The notes below the pieces were generated by a model. That model worked only from the letters and a program-made list of their open reading frames with translations. It ran no database searches and was not told the origin of the DNA. DNA of 64,000 nt from Eunapius fragilis (lineage: Eukaryota; Porifera; Demospongiae; Spongillida; Spongillidae). The stretch is taken from positions 2,539,013-2,603,012 of the forward strand of contig OY811981.1 of assembly GCA_963681505.1 (NCBI GenBank). Direction: 5' to 3'. This document shows, in pieces, positions 35,938 to 46,578 of this stretch (its first letter is position 1; every line of letters begins with the position of its first letter). A program made the translations under genes and the position numbers.

Positions 35938-37965
35938 TTAACATAGAAGAATACAAGAGAAGTACCTTATTATTATTGTAAGGTAATACACAAGCACGGA
36001 TAAAGGCTAAATACAAGTCTGCCACAAGATCGGAGTAGGAAGCAAAGGGGTCATGGGGGCAATGCCCCCCCCCCCCCCCTCCCTCCCTTATTATTCAGCA
36101 CCATAAAGGCATAGAGAGCGGTGGGGGGTGCAGGGTTTCATCGAGAAAAAACCTCAAGGGGGGGGGGCAAAAGTTCAGTTGATACTTTTTAGAGGGGGCG
36201 ATAAAAATTTGTTCCTGCAGTGTTGTGCCACATCCCAGCTGACATATTGTGATCTTATATATATATATATGGGTAGGAGGGAAGGGCCCATTGGAACAGG
36301 GGAATGTACATCCCCTCCCACGCAAAGCATGGAAACTGTTTGAAAGGAATGTAAAAGTTTTATAAAAAGTAACACATGTAAAGTGAAGGAGGTAGAAGGG
36401 GAGCTGGCAAGAAGCCTCTCACCTACTCCAGCCCAACCCCCAAAGCCCCTCTGCAGAAAACCAAGATGGCTAAACTACAATTGGTAGGAGAACGTGGGCC
36501 CTCCATTGCTCCGAGTAATTTTACTTGGTTGAGCCGCTCGCCCTATTCCCATTGCCAGGGTGCTGTTCAAGAGCTATTTTCCACCTTAATGGAGGAACAT
36601 AAGTATATAGGTACACAATTAAAGTCTCCCATTGTGGTTTGAAGAATACATTTTTTCTTAACAGCACATTAATGCTCACATGCTCACATAGAGTAAGGAC
36701 CATACATGTACATGTAACAGAGGTTGGTTAATGTACAATGAAGCTTTATTTGAATTGATACATGGAATAGAAAAGACAAAGCTGTTGTGTGTGTGTTTGC
36801 ATTATAAAAGATTACCCCAAAATTGTCAAGGGGGGGGGGGGGGGGGGGGGGGGGGGCAATAATACGGCAAGGGGGCCCCCCTCGCCCCATCGATGAAACC
36901 CTGGGGTGGTGTGTGTGTGTGTGCAAAAAAAAAAAACAAGTGCTCCTAATTTAGGTCAAGTCTCTCTTCCCCACCCCTCCGCCTATATAGACGCGCCCAT
37001 TTATTTGACCCCCTCCCTCCCCCACCTTCCTACGCGGTCTCCCTCTATAACCCCACCCACAGGCCATACACCAATGTACACTGCTAAAACCACCTTCAGC
37101 CTTTACCATCTGAATGCTGATACCTTGAACGGGAGGACAAGGCTTTAGCATTACAGCAAAGGGAGCGAACTAAGCCTCTGGTACTGGTAGATGTTTGCGT
37201 TTATTATTGATGATATGATAGTCATACATATAACACAGAAAAAAAACTGGAATACATAAACCCAATGCACAATGATACCCAGCAATGTTCTAGATGTAAA
37301 GGTGAGCATTGTACATGGCCACAGCGTTTGCTCTCACCGAGTTTGGCCGAAGACTAATAGTTCCACCAGTACAATTTTTATTAAAAATTATAATTCGCGT
37401 GGTGTAAAAATTACGCGATGGATAAATGAAACTAGAACCACAGATGCTAGACCGCTCCGGGCAAAGGTTTACTATAGTACCCAACGGTGAATTTAATACT
37501 AGTATTTGATGCCAAACTCTTCCCTAACCCTATAACTATAAATGGATAGCATGGCTTGTTTTACGCGTATCAAAAATATTTAAGGCTTACTTATCTCGGC
37601 CCAATCTTCGACTTGTCTACCATTAAGCGTAACTATAGGTCCAGCGGCGTAGGATTCTGGAAGGAGTTTAAAAGTGAAGGGACAAAAAAGTTTAATGGCC
37701 TGGGGGCGGTGTAAGATCCCCATCGGGGTCTGGGGCTCCGTCGCAGACGCCAACACTTAATAACCTTTCAAAACAATGCTAGAATCAGTACAAAGCACGC
37801 TGGCATGCATTTGGCACTTGGCTGACGAAACAAATAATCACTGTTTAGACATGAGCGAGGTTGGTCTAATTACTTAGCAATCGGAAGGCAATTGATGCAC
37901 TGCCAGTGCATACTTTCTACAGGTATAAAGTGCCCCCTCTGCCCCGGCCTCCTTTCCCTACACCA
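35938..37965. other. Repeat-rich intergenic stretch
   Basis: C runs (36064-36079), G runs (36830-36856) and a (TA)n at about 36256-36270. No exon or RNA gene was recognised; the open frames here are short and compositional. Confidence 0.5.
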
Positions 37966-37995
37966 CTGTACGGTGGCCCTGGAGGTCATACATCA
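37966..37995. repeat. Single arm of the 38.2-kb hairpin repeat
   Basis: TGTACGGTGGCCCTGGAGGT here repeats the left arm of the hairpin at 38209-38315 without a facing arm, so the hairpin belongs to a repeated family. Confidence 0.75.
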
Positions 37996-38208
37996 TCATG
38001 CATTCAAAGCAAAACCCTTGTTCTAGCAGACCATCAAATGATGCAAGAGAAATGCAACCATTGATTCTTTTTTTTAATGCATGGCAAATTTTGATCAAAA
38101 AGAAATACTCTGAAATTAATACCACCTATTCATCCCAGGGGTACAATTCACCTTGTGATAAGCAAGAAATGTTCTTGTCACTTGTACGTTACGTTTATGA
38201 CACCAGTC

Positions 38209-38315
38209 AGTGGTACGGTGGCCCTGGAGGTCGCGCAGTGGTACAATGGCAGCAAAACTACGCATACCGCATTGTACCACAGCGCGACCACCAGGGCCAC
38301 CGTAGTATTGGAACA
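38209..38315. repeat. Long hairpin (inverted repeat) with 35-nt arms
   Basis: Left arm TGGTACGGTGGCCCTGGAGG continuing TCGCGCAGTGGTACAATG; right arm CATTGTACCACAGCGCGACC continuing ACCAGGGCCACCGTA. The loop is about 25 nt. It is almost fully paired apart from 1-2 nt bulges. It could be a MITE core or a small-RNA precursor. Confidence 0.8.
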
Positions 38316-39310
38316 ACTTGACTTCTAATTAACATTTATTCAGTTGATTTTGGTAACGAACCAGTTAGGTAAGGTTAACTGTCTTCTCAGAACATCAAAG
38401 GTGCAATGCAAAGCTCATGGTGTTGAAATGCCCATTTTCAAGAGGTGGAATCTAGCCATTCTTTCAATTTCTCTGTAAATACGTCATGACATCAATTGTT
38501 CTTAAAAATAGTTCAGGTGCTTGTACAATTCAAGGTCATGCAGTCAGTTGAGTCTTTTAAATTACTGTGATTACAGTTTGTGTTATTTCTATGATCATTA
38601 TAGAATGCCACCGTTCTAGCGATATATAGACGTAGCTAGCCCTGCAATTGCAAAATCATCCTATCCAAAAAGGATCCTAGGATGAATAAAGTGCCATAAG
38701 ATAATTCACTTGTCAAAGAATAAAATTAATTCTAATATTTTATGTTCGTTTTTTCGTCCATATGTCTTGACAAGGAAAAAAATTTAGGGACATATTACAG
38801 GCTAAGTGTTGCTTCTAAATACTGACTCATTCTGTTTCAACTCCCTGAGATTTAGGATGATCAATATATCGATCGATTGGTAATACTGTTTGCTGAAAAT
38901 TGCTATCATCAAACATGCAAGTAAGCAAGAGGGAGTATTATGTGCATATTACGAATGTCTAAAGTGCAAGGATTGTCCCAGGAAACAGAAGGGTCTCTTT
39001 TGTCTCTATGACGTAACCATTACAAATTACAGGTAGTGGGTGCCTGGAGTTTATAAAGGTCACATTACTAGTAGCTCAGTTTGCCTTACAGTCCAGATTT
39101 TCGTAGTAATATGGAGGAAAAAAGAAAAAGTAAATAGTAGCTTACTTTACCATAATACCGTACGTATATACCACGTTTATGTACAAATAGATGGTAATAT
39201 TTTAATAGATAGTGGCGGTGCCCAATTCCATGGCCTGGGGACGACGTTTCTTCGAGTTTCTGATGGCTACAGACATGTTCAGAGGTCAAGGATTGTATAT
39301 TGACTATTAG
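38316..39310. other. Intergenic stretch
   Basis: AT-rich unique-looking sequence; I see no gene or repeat structure. Confidence 0.5.
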
Positions 39311-39361
39311 AAATTTTTTTAAGCATGTGGTCCATGAATCATGGACCACGCGTTTAAAAAA
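39311..39361. repeat. Short near-perfect palindrome
   Basis: TTTTAAGCATGTGGTCCATG, a 3-4 nt centre, then CATGGACCACGCGTTTAAAA, flanked by T and A runs. It forms a tight hairpin of about 22 pairs with one mismatch region. Function unknown. Confidence 0.8.
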
Positions 39362-39417
39362 AAAATTCACTTCATCTTTGACAAGTAACTAAAAACATTC
39401 CCTACGAGAAGGTTGGT

Positions 39418-39591
39418 GGAAAGGTAATAGTGGTGTAAAAAAAAGAGCACGGGAACAAGATTGACTGAAATGGAAAAATGAAATACACCTGCGGTATATA
39501 CAGCACCTTACAATTGTGCTATCAGTTTCCTTCTTTCATTCAGTTCAGTCAACCATGTTCCGATGCTTTTTTTACACCACTATTGCCTTCC
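39418..39591. mobile_element. Inverted-repeat element, about 174 bp
   Basis: Ends GGAAAGGTAATAGTGGTGTA and TACACCACTATTGCCTTCC. The arms extend about 50 nt with mismatches (GGGAACAAGATTGACTGAA against TTCAGTCAACCATGTTCC). Non-coding MITE-like element. Confidence 0.87.
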
Positions 39592-39635
39592 AATTCACTG
39601 AAATCAATTATATGTACCTCTGAACGCCACCCTTC

Positions 39636-39670
<35 letters not shown>

Positions 39671-40632
39671 TCCGGAACGTACGCAAAGCTGTTGTTGTTT
39701 GTATTATCGTTGGATAGCGACAAAGAGGGAAGTAATCCGATTCTTGGATGTCCCTCCAGATGGGAGTCATGTTTTTAATGACATTCATTATACTGCTATG
39801 CATACAAGTTGAATGGTTGCACCATGCTGCACCTGTGAGTCAACCAATTGAGAAGTATGTCCCTTGCAATTCGTACATCCACCCCAGTATGGTACGCCCT
39901 ATCAGTAGATGCCAGCATTTTACTTTCATTAAATAGATTGCATGTTTCATTTTTTCTCCAGTCGCACTTCGGGCTATTATCTTTCCAATTAATCCCACAA
40001 CTCCGAATATAGTAATATCAATATTATTATTATTGAAGTTCTTCCCTCCCCCTACTCTCCCAAATTAAAGATTCAACAGGTCCATTCAATTATCTTGAGG
40101 TGGCAATGGTGTATAAAATGTGTTTTCAATTGCAAACATGCTATATACATGCTTACTGTATTGGGGGGGGAGGGGGGTGGGGGGGGGGGGGGGGGGGGGG
40201 GGGTAAACGAATAATAAATGAGGGAGGGAGGTGGGAGTAAATAGTTAATGAAAATCGCGCATTACTGTTGACAAAAGTGCACATGCAATGAGCCAATGGC
40301 ATGCTAACAGCCTCAGACGCTATTATTATAACAAGGCAAGGGAGGGTTAAACCCTCAAAAAACAGGCCCCATAATCATGATGCAATAACTTCTAGGAGAA
40401 ATATTGTCAGCTTATGTTATATATGATGGTAACATAGAGACCATAATGCAGTTCTAACGCGTTACTAGGTCCATTACCAAAGAAAATAGCGGAAGCCACT
40501 AATCACCATGGCAATTATCTGCTGATAGAGGAAATATAATCAGTTTTCCGGCTGTATCAAATGATTATTTTCAGGGTCACATTATATGCATATTGCACGT
40601 GCCACAGATCGGTTTTCTTGATTGTTTTGAAA
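39592..40632. other. Region upstream of the PH-domain gene
   Basis: Contains C run 39639-39667 and a long G-rich run 40162-40203. No exon recognised. Confidence 0.5.
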
Positions 40633-41408
40633 ATGGCAACTGTTGTTTCTAAAGAGGGTTATTTGTACAAGCAAGGTACGCCTCGCCCATGTACAATTTA
40701 TATCATCGCGTTTGACTTGGATGCGCAAATTAATTTATACTAAGGTGGAGAGATCAGGTCTTGGAAGAAAAGATATTTTGTTCTGGACGGATCTACATTA
40801 ACATATTTTGCGCAACAAGGTAGTTCAGACAGTAAAGGTGCGATCGATTTGAAAGCAGGGCTTGGAGTGAGATCTATGGCCGATTGCGATCGCATCGGCA
40901 AAGTTGATTGGCCCAACCGGTCAAAGGAGAGCCTTCGATTTGGTGTAGCGACGGATTTAAGGACCTACTACTTTCATGGCGACGATGACGTCACTGTTAA
41001 GTAAGATATTAAGTTGAGACGAGAGCACTTCACCTCTATTCAATTTGTTTTCAGGGAGTGGATGTCAGCCATACAGGAAACTATCAAGAGAGTAAGGAAT
41101 TTACGGAGTTAATAATCCGTTGTAATTTTAATTTGCTCATTACTTAGGTAGGGAAACCTTGCTCTAGCTGCGCAAAAGACCCTTATGGCAAAGTGAACTC
41201 GTTCAGAAATTCATTTGCAGGAGTTGCTAAAACAATTAGAAGCACAGTACATGTAGCAGACGTTGCTGCTGATGTCATTGTTGAAACAGCTGAACACGTG
41301 GTTGAAGACTTGGTTGAAGATTTTACAGAAGGAGAAGCCAGCACAAGTACAGGAGAAAAAAAGAAATCACAAGGTTTAGTAAATAAAATAACACGATTGC
41401 TTTCATAA
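40633..41408 (+). CDS. PH-domain protein, 4 exons, 198 aa
   Basis: Exons 40633-40675, 40745-41000, 41055-41091, 41148-41408; 597 nt, in frame to TAA. Residues about 7-105 form a pleckstrin-homology domain: EGYLYKQGGEIRSWKKRYFV, LDGSTLTYFA, a basic/aromatic middle, TYYFHGDDDVTVKEWMSAIQ and a closing amphipathic helix. PH domains bind phosphoinositides or proteins at membranes. The tail (about 112-198) has CSSC, a helical segment rich in Val/Ala/Asp/Glu and a basic C-terminus (KKKSQGLVNKITRLLS); no second domain was recognised. The start ATG matches the usual PH N-terminal position. The small size suggests a PH-only adaptor. I do not recognise a named orthologue. Confidence 0.88.
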
Positions 41409-42378
41409 TAGGTAGCAGTTTATTGCTGTCATGCAACTACCCCAATACATTGCCGTAATTAGACTCTGCCATAGCTGGCTTATTCTTTTGCACAAAGAGA
41501 TACTGACCTATATGATTCATTGTACAATTTCAAGTAAGGATGTATTGTGGTTAGTACCATGCACGTTTCTTTAATTTTCAAGTAACTGGTTTTTCTGGGG
41601 GGTATGCTCCTGCTGTGAGCTGGTTGGGGGGTTACCCGGAGGTATGCATAGCTTTCAGCACTGATGCAAGCACAATTTTGCTGCACTCAATCATCAATCA
41701 TCATTGACATTATTAACGCCTCACTTAATCATCAAGCTGACAAAGGAAAAAACAGCATTTTTTCTTAAGTTCATAAAGTGACCATATATATATAGATGCA
41801 TTGCATCAATCATGACTGAACAATCATTATTAAGTCGAGTTGGCAGATCCGGCAATCGATTGAAAGTGCATTTTAAAAATTAGCTCCTAGCTGTGACTAT
41901 ACTGATGTGGAAATGAGAAATTATGAAGCATGAGAATTACCACACCTAATTAGAGTTATGTTAAAGTTATGCAACATGTAAATTGTTGGGCATCAATCTC
42001 TATGAAACACAGCTATTTTTGAACTAGGATTCAAAGTTTTTTGATGTAGACATAAGATTTTAAATAGTCTGCTATCAATAGGTATACAACCAGCATCTAT
42101 TGTTGTTGTGGTTTTGAAATACTTTTTAACCTTTAAAAATTAACATAGGTTGTGATAAGTTCCAAAATATGCAAGTTATGCAATTTCAAAATTATTCAGT
42201 GCAAATTAAAACATTTTAAATGGTACAAATCGTTTGCATTTTCATTTCAGTTATTATTTAAAAATGTCATTAATTTTTATATTATGATATTATGAATCAC
42301 TAGTATTATAATCTTGCTTGTTTGGGAAGAATTATGGGTCTATTGATCATGGCAATAATTAGCGTTATCATATATGCT
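41409..42378. other. Intergenic stretch
   Basis: AT-rich; no gene or repeat recognised. Confidence 0.5.
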
Positions 42379-42624
42379 GAGATTGTTACTAGACCAACCA
42401 ACATTTTGGAAGTTGTCATAACACACGGTTTTGGTTTATGGTTATTTTGAAATCACAGTTGTAAGTATGTGCACATTTAATGGTGCAATAATTTAACGTG
42501 CATATTCATGCTATATTATTGCAACATTCAATGTGCACACACAACTGTGATTTCCAAATAATCATAAACCAAAACAGTGTGTTATGACAGCTTCCAAAAT
42601 GTTGGTTGGTCTAGTAACAATCTC
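42379..42624. repeat. 246-bp foldback with about 106-nt arms
   Basis: Left arm 42379-42485 and right arm 42520-42624 are inverted copies at roughly 90 percent identity (shared TTACTAGACCAACCAACATT, TTGGTTTATG, AAATCACAGTTGT). The loop is about 35 bp and AT-rich. It lies about 210 bp upstream of the likely start of the next gene. Either a MITE or a transcribed hairpin. Confidence 0.9.
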
Positions 42625-42835
42625 ACTATTGCCTGTTATTTGCTGTGTTCATTAACACATCCAGCATTGTTCATTGCAACTGTAGAAATGGGGTCATTTA
42701 ACCCCGTTATTAACCAGAAAAAATCCTCCTCCCCTTGTCACAAAGGCAACTGCAATGTTGCAATTGTGATCCTAACCTGTGCTTATGTTGTATTATGGAC
42801 TGGTGTCTTCAATCCCAATAGCTAACCGAAATGTC

Positions 42836-45800
42836 ATGGTCCAAAAAACTCGGCAGATGTTGGATGGGACTAAACATGAAAAAACCAAAAGTACTGAGAT
42901 AAAGAAGGTTTCAAAACAAAAATGCTCCAAGGCCACAGCCAAGAAAGATACAGATGGCGCGGTCAAGACAAGTACTGCAACTCAGAAATCTGGCAGTGCT
43001 GTAGCGAAGAAAAATACTGCAGCCAAGGAAGTTACTGCACCCAAGAAAGATGCTGCACCCATGAAAGTTACTACAGCCAAGAAAAGTACAGCAACCAAGA
43101 AAGATATCATGAAAAGTACAGCCAAAAAAGATATCGCGAAAAGTAAAACAGCCAAGAAAGATATCACACCCAAAAAACTAACTATAGCCAAGAAAGATAC
43201 TGAAACCAAGACAAGCACTGCAGCTGAGAAAGGTAAGAAAGTTACTGCACCGAAGAAATATGACGCACCCATGAAAGGTACTACAACCAAGAAAGGTACA
43301 GCAGCCAAGGAAGTTACTACAACCAATAAAACTGCAGCAGCCAAAAAGGATATTGCAGAGAAAGTTACTACTGCTAGGAAAAGTACAACCAAGAAAGATG
43401 CTGCACCCAAGAAAGTTACTACAGCCAAGAAAACTGCAACAGCCAAGAAAGATACCAAGACAAGCACTGCAGCTGAGAAAGTCATTGCAGCCAAGAAAGA
43501 TACAGCAGCCAAGAAAGATACTTCAGAGAAAGTTACTACTGCTAAGAAAAGTACAACCAAGAAAGATGCTGCACCCAAGAAAGATGCTGCACCAAAGATA
43601 GATGCTGCACCCAAGAAAGATGCGGCACCCAAGAAAGATGCGGCACCCAAGAAAGATGCTGCACCCAAGAAAGATGCGGCACCCAAGAAAGATGCTGTAC
43701 CCAAGAAAGATGCTGCACCAAAGAAAGATGCTGCACCAAAGAAAGATGCTGCACCAAAGAAAGATGCTGCACCCAAGAAAGATGCTGCACCCAAGAAAGA
43801 TGTGGCACCCAAGAAAGATGCTGCACCCAAGAAAGATGCTGCACCCAAGAAAGATGCTGCACCAAAGAAAGATGCGGCACCCAAGAAAGATGCTGCACCC
43901 AAGAAAGATGCTGCACCCAAGAAAGATGCTGCACCCAAGAAAGATGCTGCACCCAAAAAAGTTACTATAGGAAAGAAATGTACAGCCAAGAAAAATACTG
44001 TAGCCAAGGCAAGCACTGCAGCCGAGGAAGATACTGTAGTTAAAAAAAAAAAAACCAATGCCAGGACTGGTATTGCAGTCATAGGTACTGTGGCAATTAT
44101 GACAGGTAATGAGGCTAAAACACAAATAGTGAATAACCATGCAGCTTCAAGTGATGCTAAATCAGTTGCACAGAAAGGTAAAAAGATCATGGTTGTCACA
44201 ACAGATCTGGTTATTTCAAGACAGAAAAAAAAGAAAAGTAATACAATTGTCAAGTCGCCAGGTAAAATGTTAGTTAGAGGAACACACAAAGAAAAAATGG
44301 ATAATAAACAAGATGAGGAAGAAGTTGAGGAAGATGGAGAGGGAGATGAAGAAGTAGAAGGAGAAGATGGAGAAGATGGAGAAGAAGATAGAGAAGACCA
44401 AGATGAAGAAGTAGAAGGAGAAGATGGAGAAGACCAAGATGAAGAAGAAGATAGAGAACACCAAGATGAAGAAGGAGATGGAGAAGATGGAGAAGACCAA
44501 GATGAAGAAGAAGATAGAGAAGACCAAGATGAAGAAGGAGATGGAGAAGATGGAGAAGACCAAGATGAAGAAGAAGATGGGGAAGATGGAGAAGACCAAG
44601 ATGAAGAAGAAGATGGAGAAGATGGAGAAGACCAAGATGAAGAAGAAGATCGAGGAGACCAAGATGAAGAAGAAGATGGAGAAGATGGAGAAGACCAAGA
44701 TGAAGAAGAAGATCGAGGAGACCAAGATGAAGAAGAAGATGGAGAAGATGGAGAAGATGCAGAAGATGGAGCAGAAGATGAAGTAAAAGAAGATGGACAA
44801 ATAGGGGAAGATGGACAAGATGGGGAAGATGGAAAAGAAGGAGAAGATGGACAGGATGGGAATGATGGAGAAGATGTTGAAGAAGGAGGAGAAGATGGAG
44901 AAGTTGTTGAAGAAGGAGAAGGTGCAGAAGATGGAGAAGATGGACAGGATGGACTTGAAGAAGGAGAAAATAGACAGGATGGAGAAGATGGACAGGATGG
45001 AGAAGATGGACAGGATGGAGAAGATGGACAGGATAGAGAAGATGGACAGGATGGAGAAGATGGACAGGATGGAGAAGATGGACAGGATGGAGAAGATGGA
45101 CAGGATGGAGAAGATGGACAGGATGGAGAAGATGGACAGGATGGAGAAGATGGACAGGATGGAGAAGATGGACAGGATGGAGAAGATGGACAGGATGGAG
45201 AAGATCTACAGGATGGACAGGATGGAGAAGATGGACAGGATGGAGAGGATGGACAAGGTGGAGAAGATGGAGAAGAAGATGAAGGAGGAGATGGAGAAGA
45301 TGGACAGGATGGAGAAGGTGGAGAAGATGATGAAGGAGAAGGAGATGACGGAGAAGATGGAGGAGAAGATGGAGGAGATGTAGAAGATGGAGGAGGAGAA
45401 GATGGGGAAGATGGAGAAGGAGAAGATGGAGAAGGAGAAAATGGAGGAGAAGATGGACAAGATGGAGAAGATGGACAAGATGGAGAAGATGGACAAGATG
45501 GAGAAGATGATGGAGGAGGAGATGATGGAGAAGATGGAGTAGAAGATGGAGAAGATGAAGAAGGAGAAGATGGAGGAGAAGGAGAAGATGGGGAAAGAGA
45601 AGTTGGAGGAGGAGATGGAGGAGAAGGAGAAGATGGGGAAAGAGAAGTTGGAGGAGATGGAGGAGGAGAAGATGGGGAAAGAGAAGTTGGAGGAGGAGAT
45701 GGAGAAGGAGAAGATGGAGGAGAAGATGGAGGAGGAGAAGATGTAGGAGAATATGGAGAAGATGTAGGAGAATATGGAGAAGATGTAGGAGAATATGGAG

Positions 45801-45910
45801 AAGATGTAGGAAAATATGGAGAAGATGTAGGCGAATATGGAGAAGATGGTGGAGGAGAAGGTGGAGAAGGAGATGGAGAAAATAGAGATGATGGAGATGG
45901 AGATGATTAG
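42836..45910 (+). CDS. Long two-block repeat protein: Lys/Ala/Pro-rich then acidic Gly/Glu/Asp-rich
   Basis: Uninterrupted frame to TAG 45910. I prefer ATG 42836 (MVQKTRQMLDG, about 1024 aa); ATG 42785 is an in-frame alternative. Residues about 15-380 are strongly basic, with KKD/KKVT-type units (TTAKKSTAKKD) that turn into about 22 exact KKDAAP repeats (43559-43960). A short mixed linker follows, containing the only hydrophobic stretch (TGIAVIGTVAIMTGN) and KKKKSN. From about residue 485 to the end the chain is acidic: DEEEDGEDGEDQ units, about a dozen DGQDGE repeats, then GEDGGE and EYGEDVG repeats. No known domain. The basic half resembles linker-histone-like tails and the acidic half resembles acidic chaperone or matrix proteins, but neither is an assignment. 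No intron was needed. The very long open frame with period-3 units supports translation; expression is unproven. Confidence 0.65.
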   Translation: MVQKTRQMLDGTKHEKTKSTEIKKVSKQKCSKATAKKDTDGAVKTSTATQKSGSAVAKKNTAAKEVTAPKKDAAPMKVTTAKKSTATKKDIMKSTAKKDIAKSKTAKKDITPKKLTIAKKDTETKTSTAAEKGKKVTAPKKYDAPMKGTTTKKGTAAKEVTTTNKTAAAKKDIAEKVTTARKSTTKKDAAPKKVTTAKKTATAKKDTKTSTAAEKVIAAKKDTAAKKDTSEKVTTAKKSTTKKDAAPKKDAAPKIDAAPKKDAAPKKDAAPKKDAAPKKDAAPKKDAVPKKDAAPKKDAAPKKDAAPKKDAAPKKDAAPKKDVAPKKDAAPKKDAAPKKDAAPKKDAAPKKDAAPKKDAAPKKDAAPKKDAAPKKVTIGKKCTAKKNTVAKASTAAEEDTVVKKKKTNARTGIAVIGTVAIMTGNEAKTQIVNNHAASSDAKSVAQKGKKIMVVTTDLVISRQKKKKSNTIVKSPGKMLVRGTHKEKMDNKQDEEEVEEDGEGDEEVEGEDGEDGEEDREDQDEEVEGEDGEDQDEEEDREHQDEEGDGEDGEDQDEEEDREDQDEEGDGEDGEDQDEEEDGEDGEDQDEEEDGEDGEDQDEEEDRGDQDEEEDGEDGEDQDEEEDRGDQDEEEDGEDGEDAEDGAEDEVKEDGQIGEDGQDGEDGKEGEDGQDGNDGEDVEEGGEDGEVVEEGEGAEDGEDGQDGLEEGENRQDGEDGQDGEDGQDGEDGQDREDGQDGEDGQDGEDGQDGEDGQDGEDGQDGEDGQDGEDGQDGEDGQDGEDGQDGEDLQDGQDGEDGQDGEDGQGGEDGEEDEGGDGEDGQDGEGGEDDEGEGDDGEDGGEDGGDVEDGGGEDGEDGEGEDGEGENGGEDGQDGEDGQDGEDGQDGEDDGGGDDGEDGVEDGEDEEGEDGGEGEDGEREVGGGDGGEGEDGEREVGGDGGGEDGEREVGGGDGEGEDGGEDGGGEDVGEYGEDVGEYGEDVGEYGEDVGKYGEDVGEYGEDGGGEGGEGDGENRDDGDGDD
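43559..43960 (+). repeat. 18-bp coding repeat (KKDAAP)n
   Basis: About 22 copies of AAGAAAGATGCTGCACCC with a few synonymous or single-residue changes. Frame-preserving length. Confidence 0.95.
44972..45220 (+). repeat. 18-bp coding repeat (DGQDGE)n
   Basis: About 13 copies of GATGGACAGGATGGAGAA inside a wider GA-rich acidic region (44310-45905) with other period-3 units. Confidence 0.93.
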
Positions 45911-46514
45911 TGAAAGGTTTAAGAACAAAATTATGAGTATTTACTATTTGGCAAAATTACACATCAAACATGGAAATGTATTGTATTGAAACTATGACAC
46001 AAACTCCAGCATGAATGTGTTCTGCCCAATTTATAGGTCTATTATCACCCAAGCCTTGTCTGTGCTGTGCAACAAATGGTAAAAATTATGCCATCAGAAA
46101 TAAATTTGGATGCTAAAAATTATTCAATCAGCGGTAAGACAGAATAACTGTACACTTATGCCCACCATTTAACCCTACAAATTATAGGCTTGGTGACCAA
46201 TTTTCTTAGGAAATACACCCGTACTTGAAGCTTTAATTTCTTGAGAAGTATGGTGATCTTTAGGAAGCACTAACCTATGCTTGTTGTTTAGGTATCTGTC
46301 ATGTAATTGCTATCCTATGAATGTCATGTACTGTTGTAGGTGTTTGCGCATATACACCTCTATGCTATTCAAAAAGGTGTACACACCTACACCCATCAGT
46401 TACCCCTATGCCTGTTGTGTAAGTGTTACCCTACACCAGTTCAGTAAAGGCCATTGCCGATGCATGATCTGGGCAATTACAGAATTGTCAAAAAGCTGTC
46501 AGCAGTCATGTACA
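45911..46514. other. Intergenic stretch
   Basis: No gene or repeat structure recognised. Confidence 0.5.
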
Positions 46515-46578
46515 AGCACTGTACCTAGCCTACACCCATAGAAAGTACTCTCACATTCCATCCCCCAAGATGAGCAGG
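46515..46578 (+). pseudogene. Orphan piece of P450 exon 1
   Basis: GTACCTAGCCTACACCCATA and the following AAGTACTCTCACATTCC...AAGATGAGCAGG equal the 3' half of exon 1 of the CYP46A1-like genes (YLAYTHRKYSHIPSPKMSR), up to the splice donor. The anchor half is absent and nothing P450-like follows on the plus strand. Confidence 0.88.

Noticed and set aside
42779-42835. GTG start at 42779 for the two-block protein
   Set aside because: GTG is an unlikely eukaryotic start; ATG 42785 or, better, 42836 is available in frame.
42982-44289. 435-codon minus-strand frame rich in Phe/Leu/Ala, looking like a membrane protein
   Set aside because: It is the antisense of the KKDAAP repeat. The plus frame runs through both blocks and ends cleanly, so it is preferred.
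44270-45928. Minus-strand Ile/Phe/Ser-rich frames
   Set aside because: Antisense of the acidic GA-rich repeat; purely compositional.
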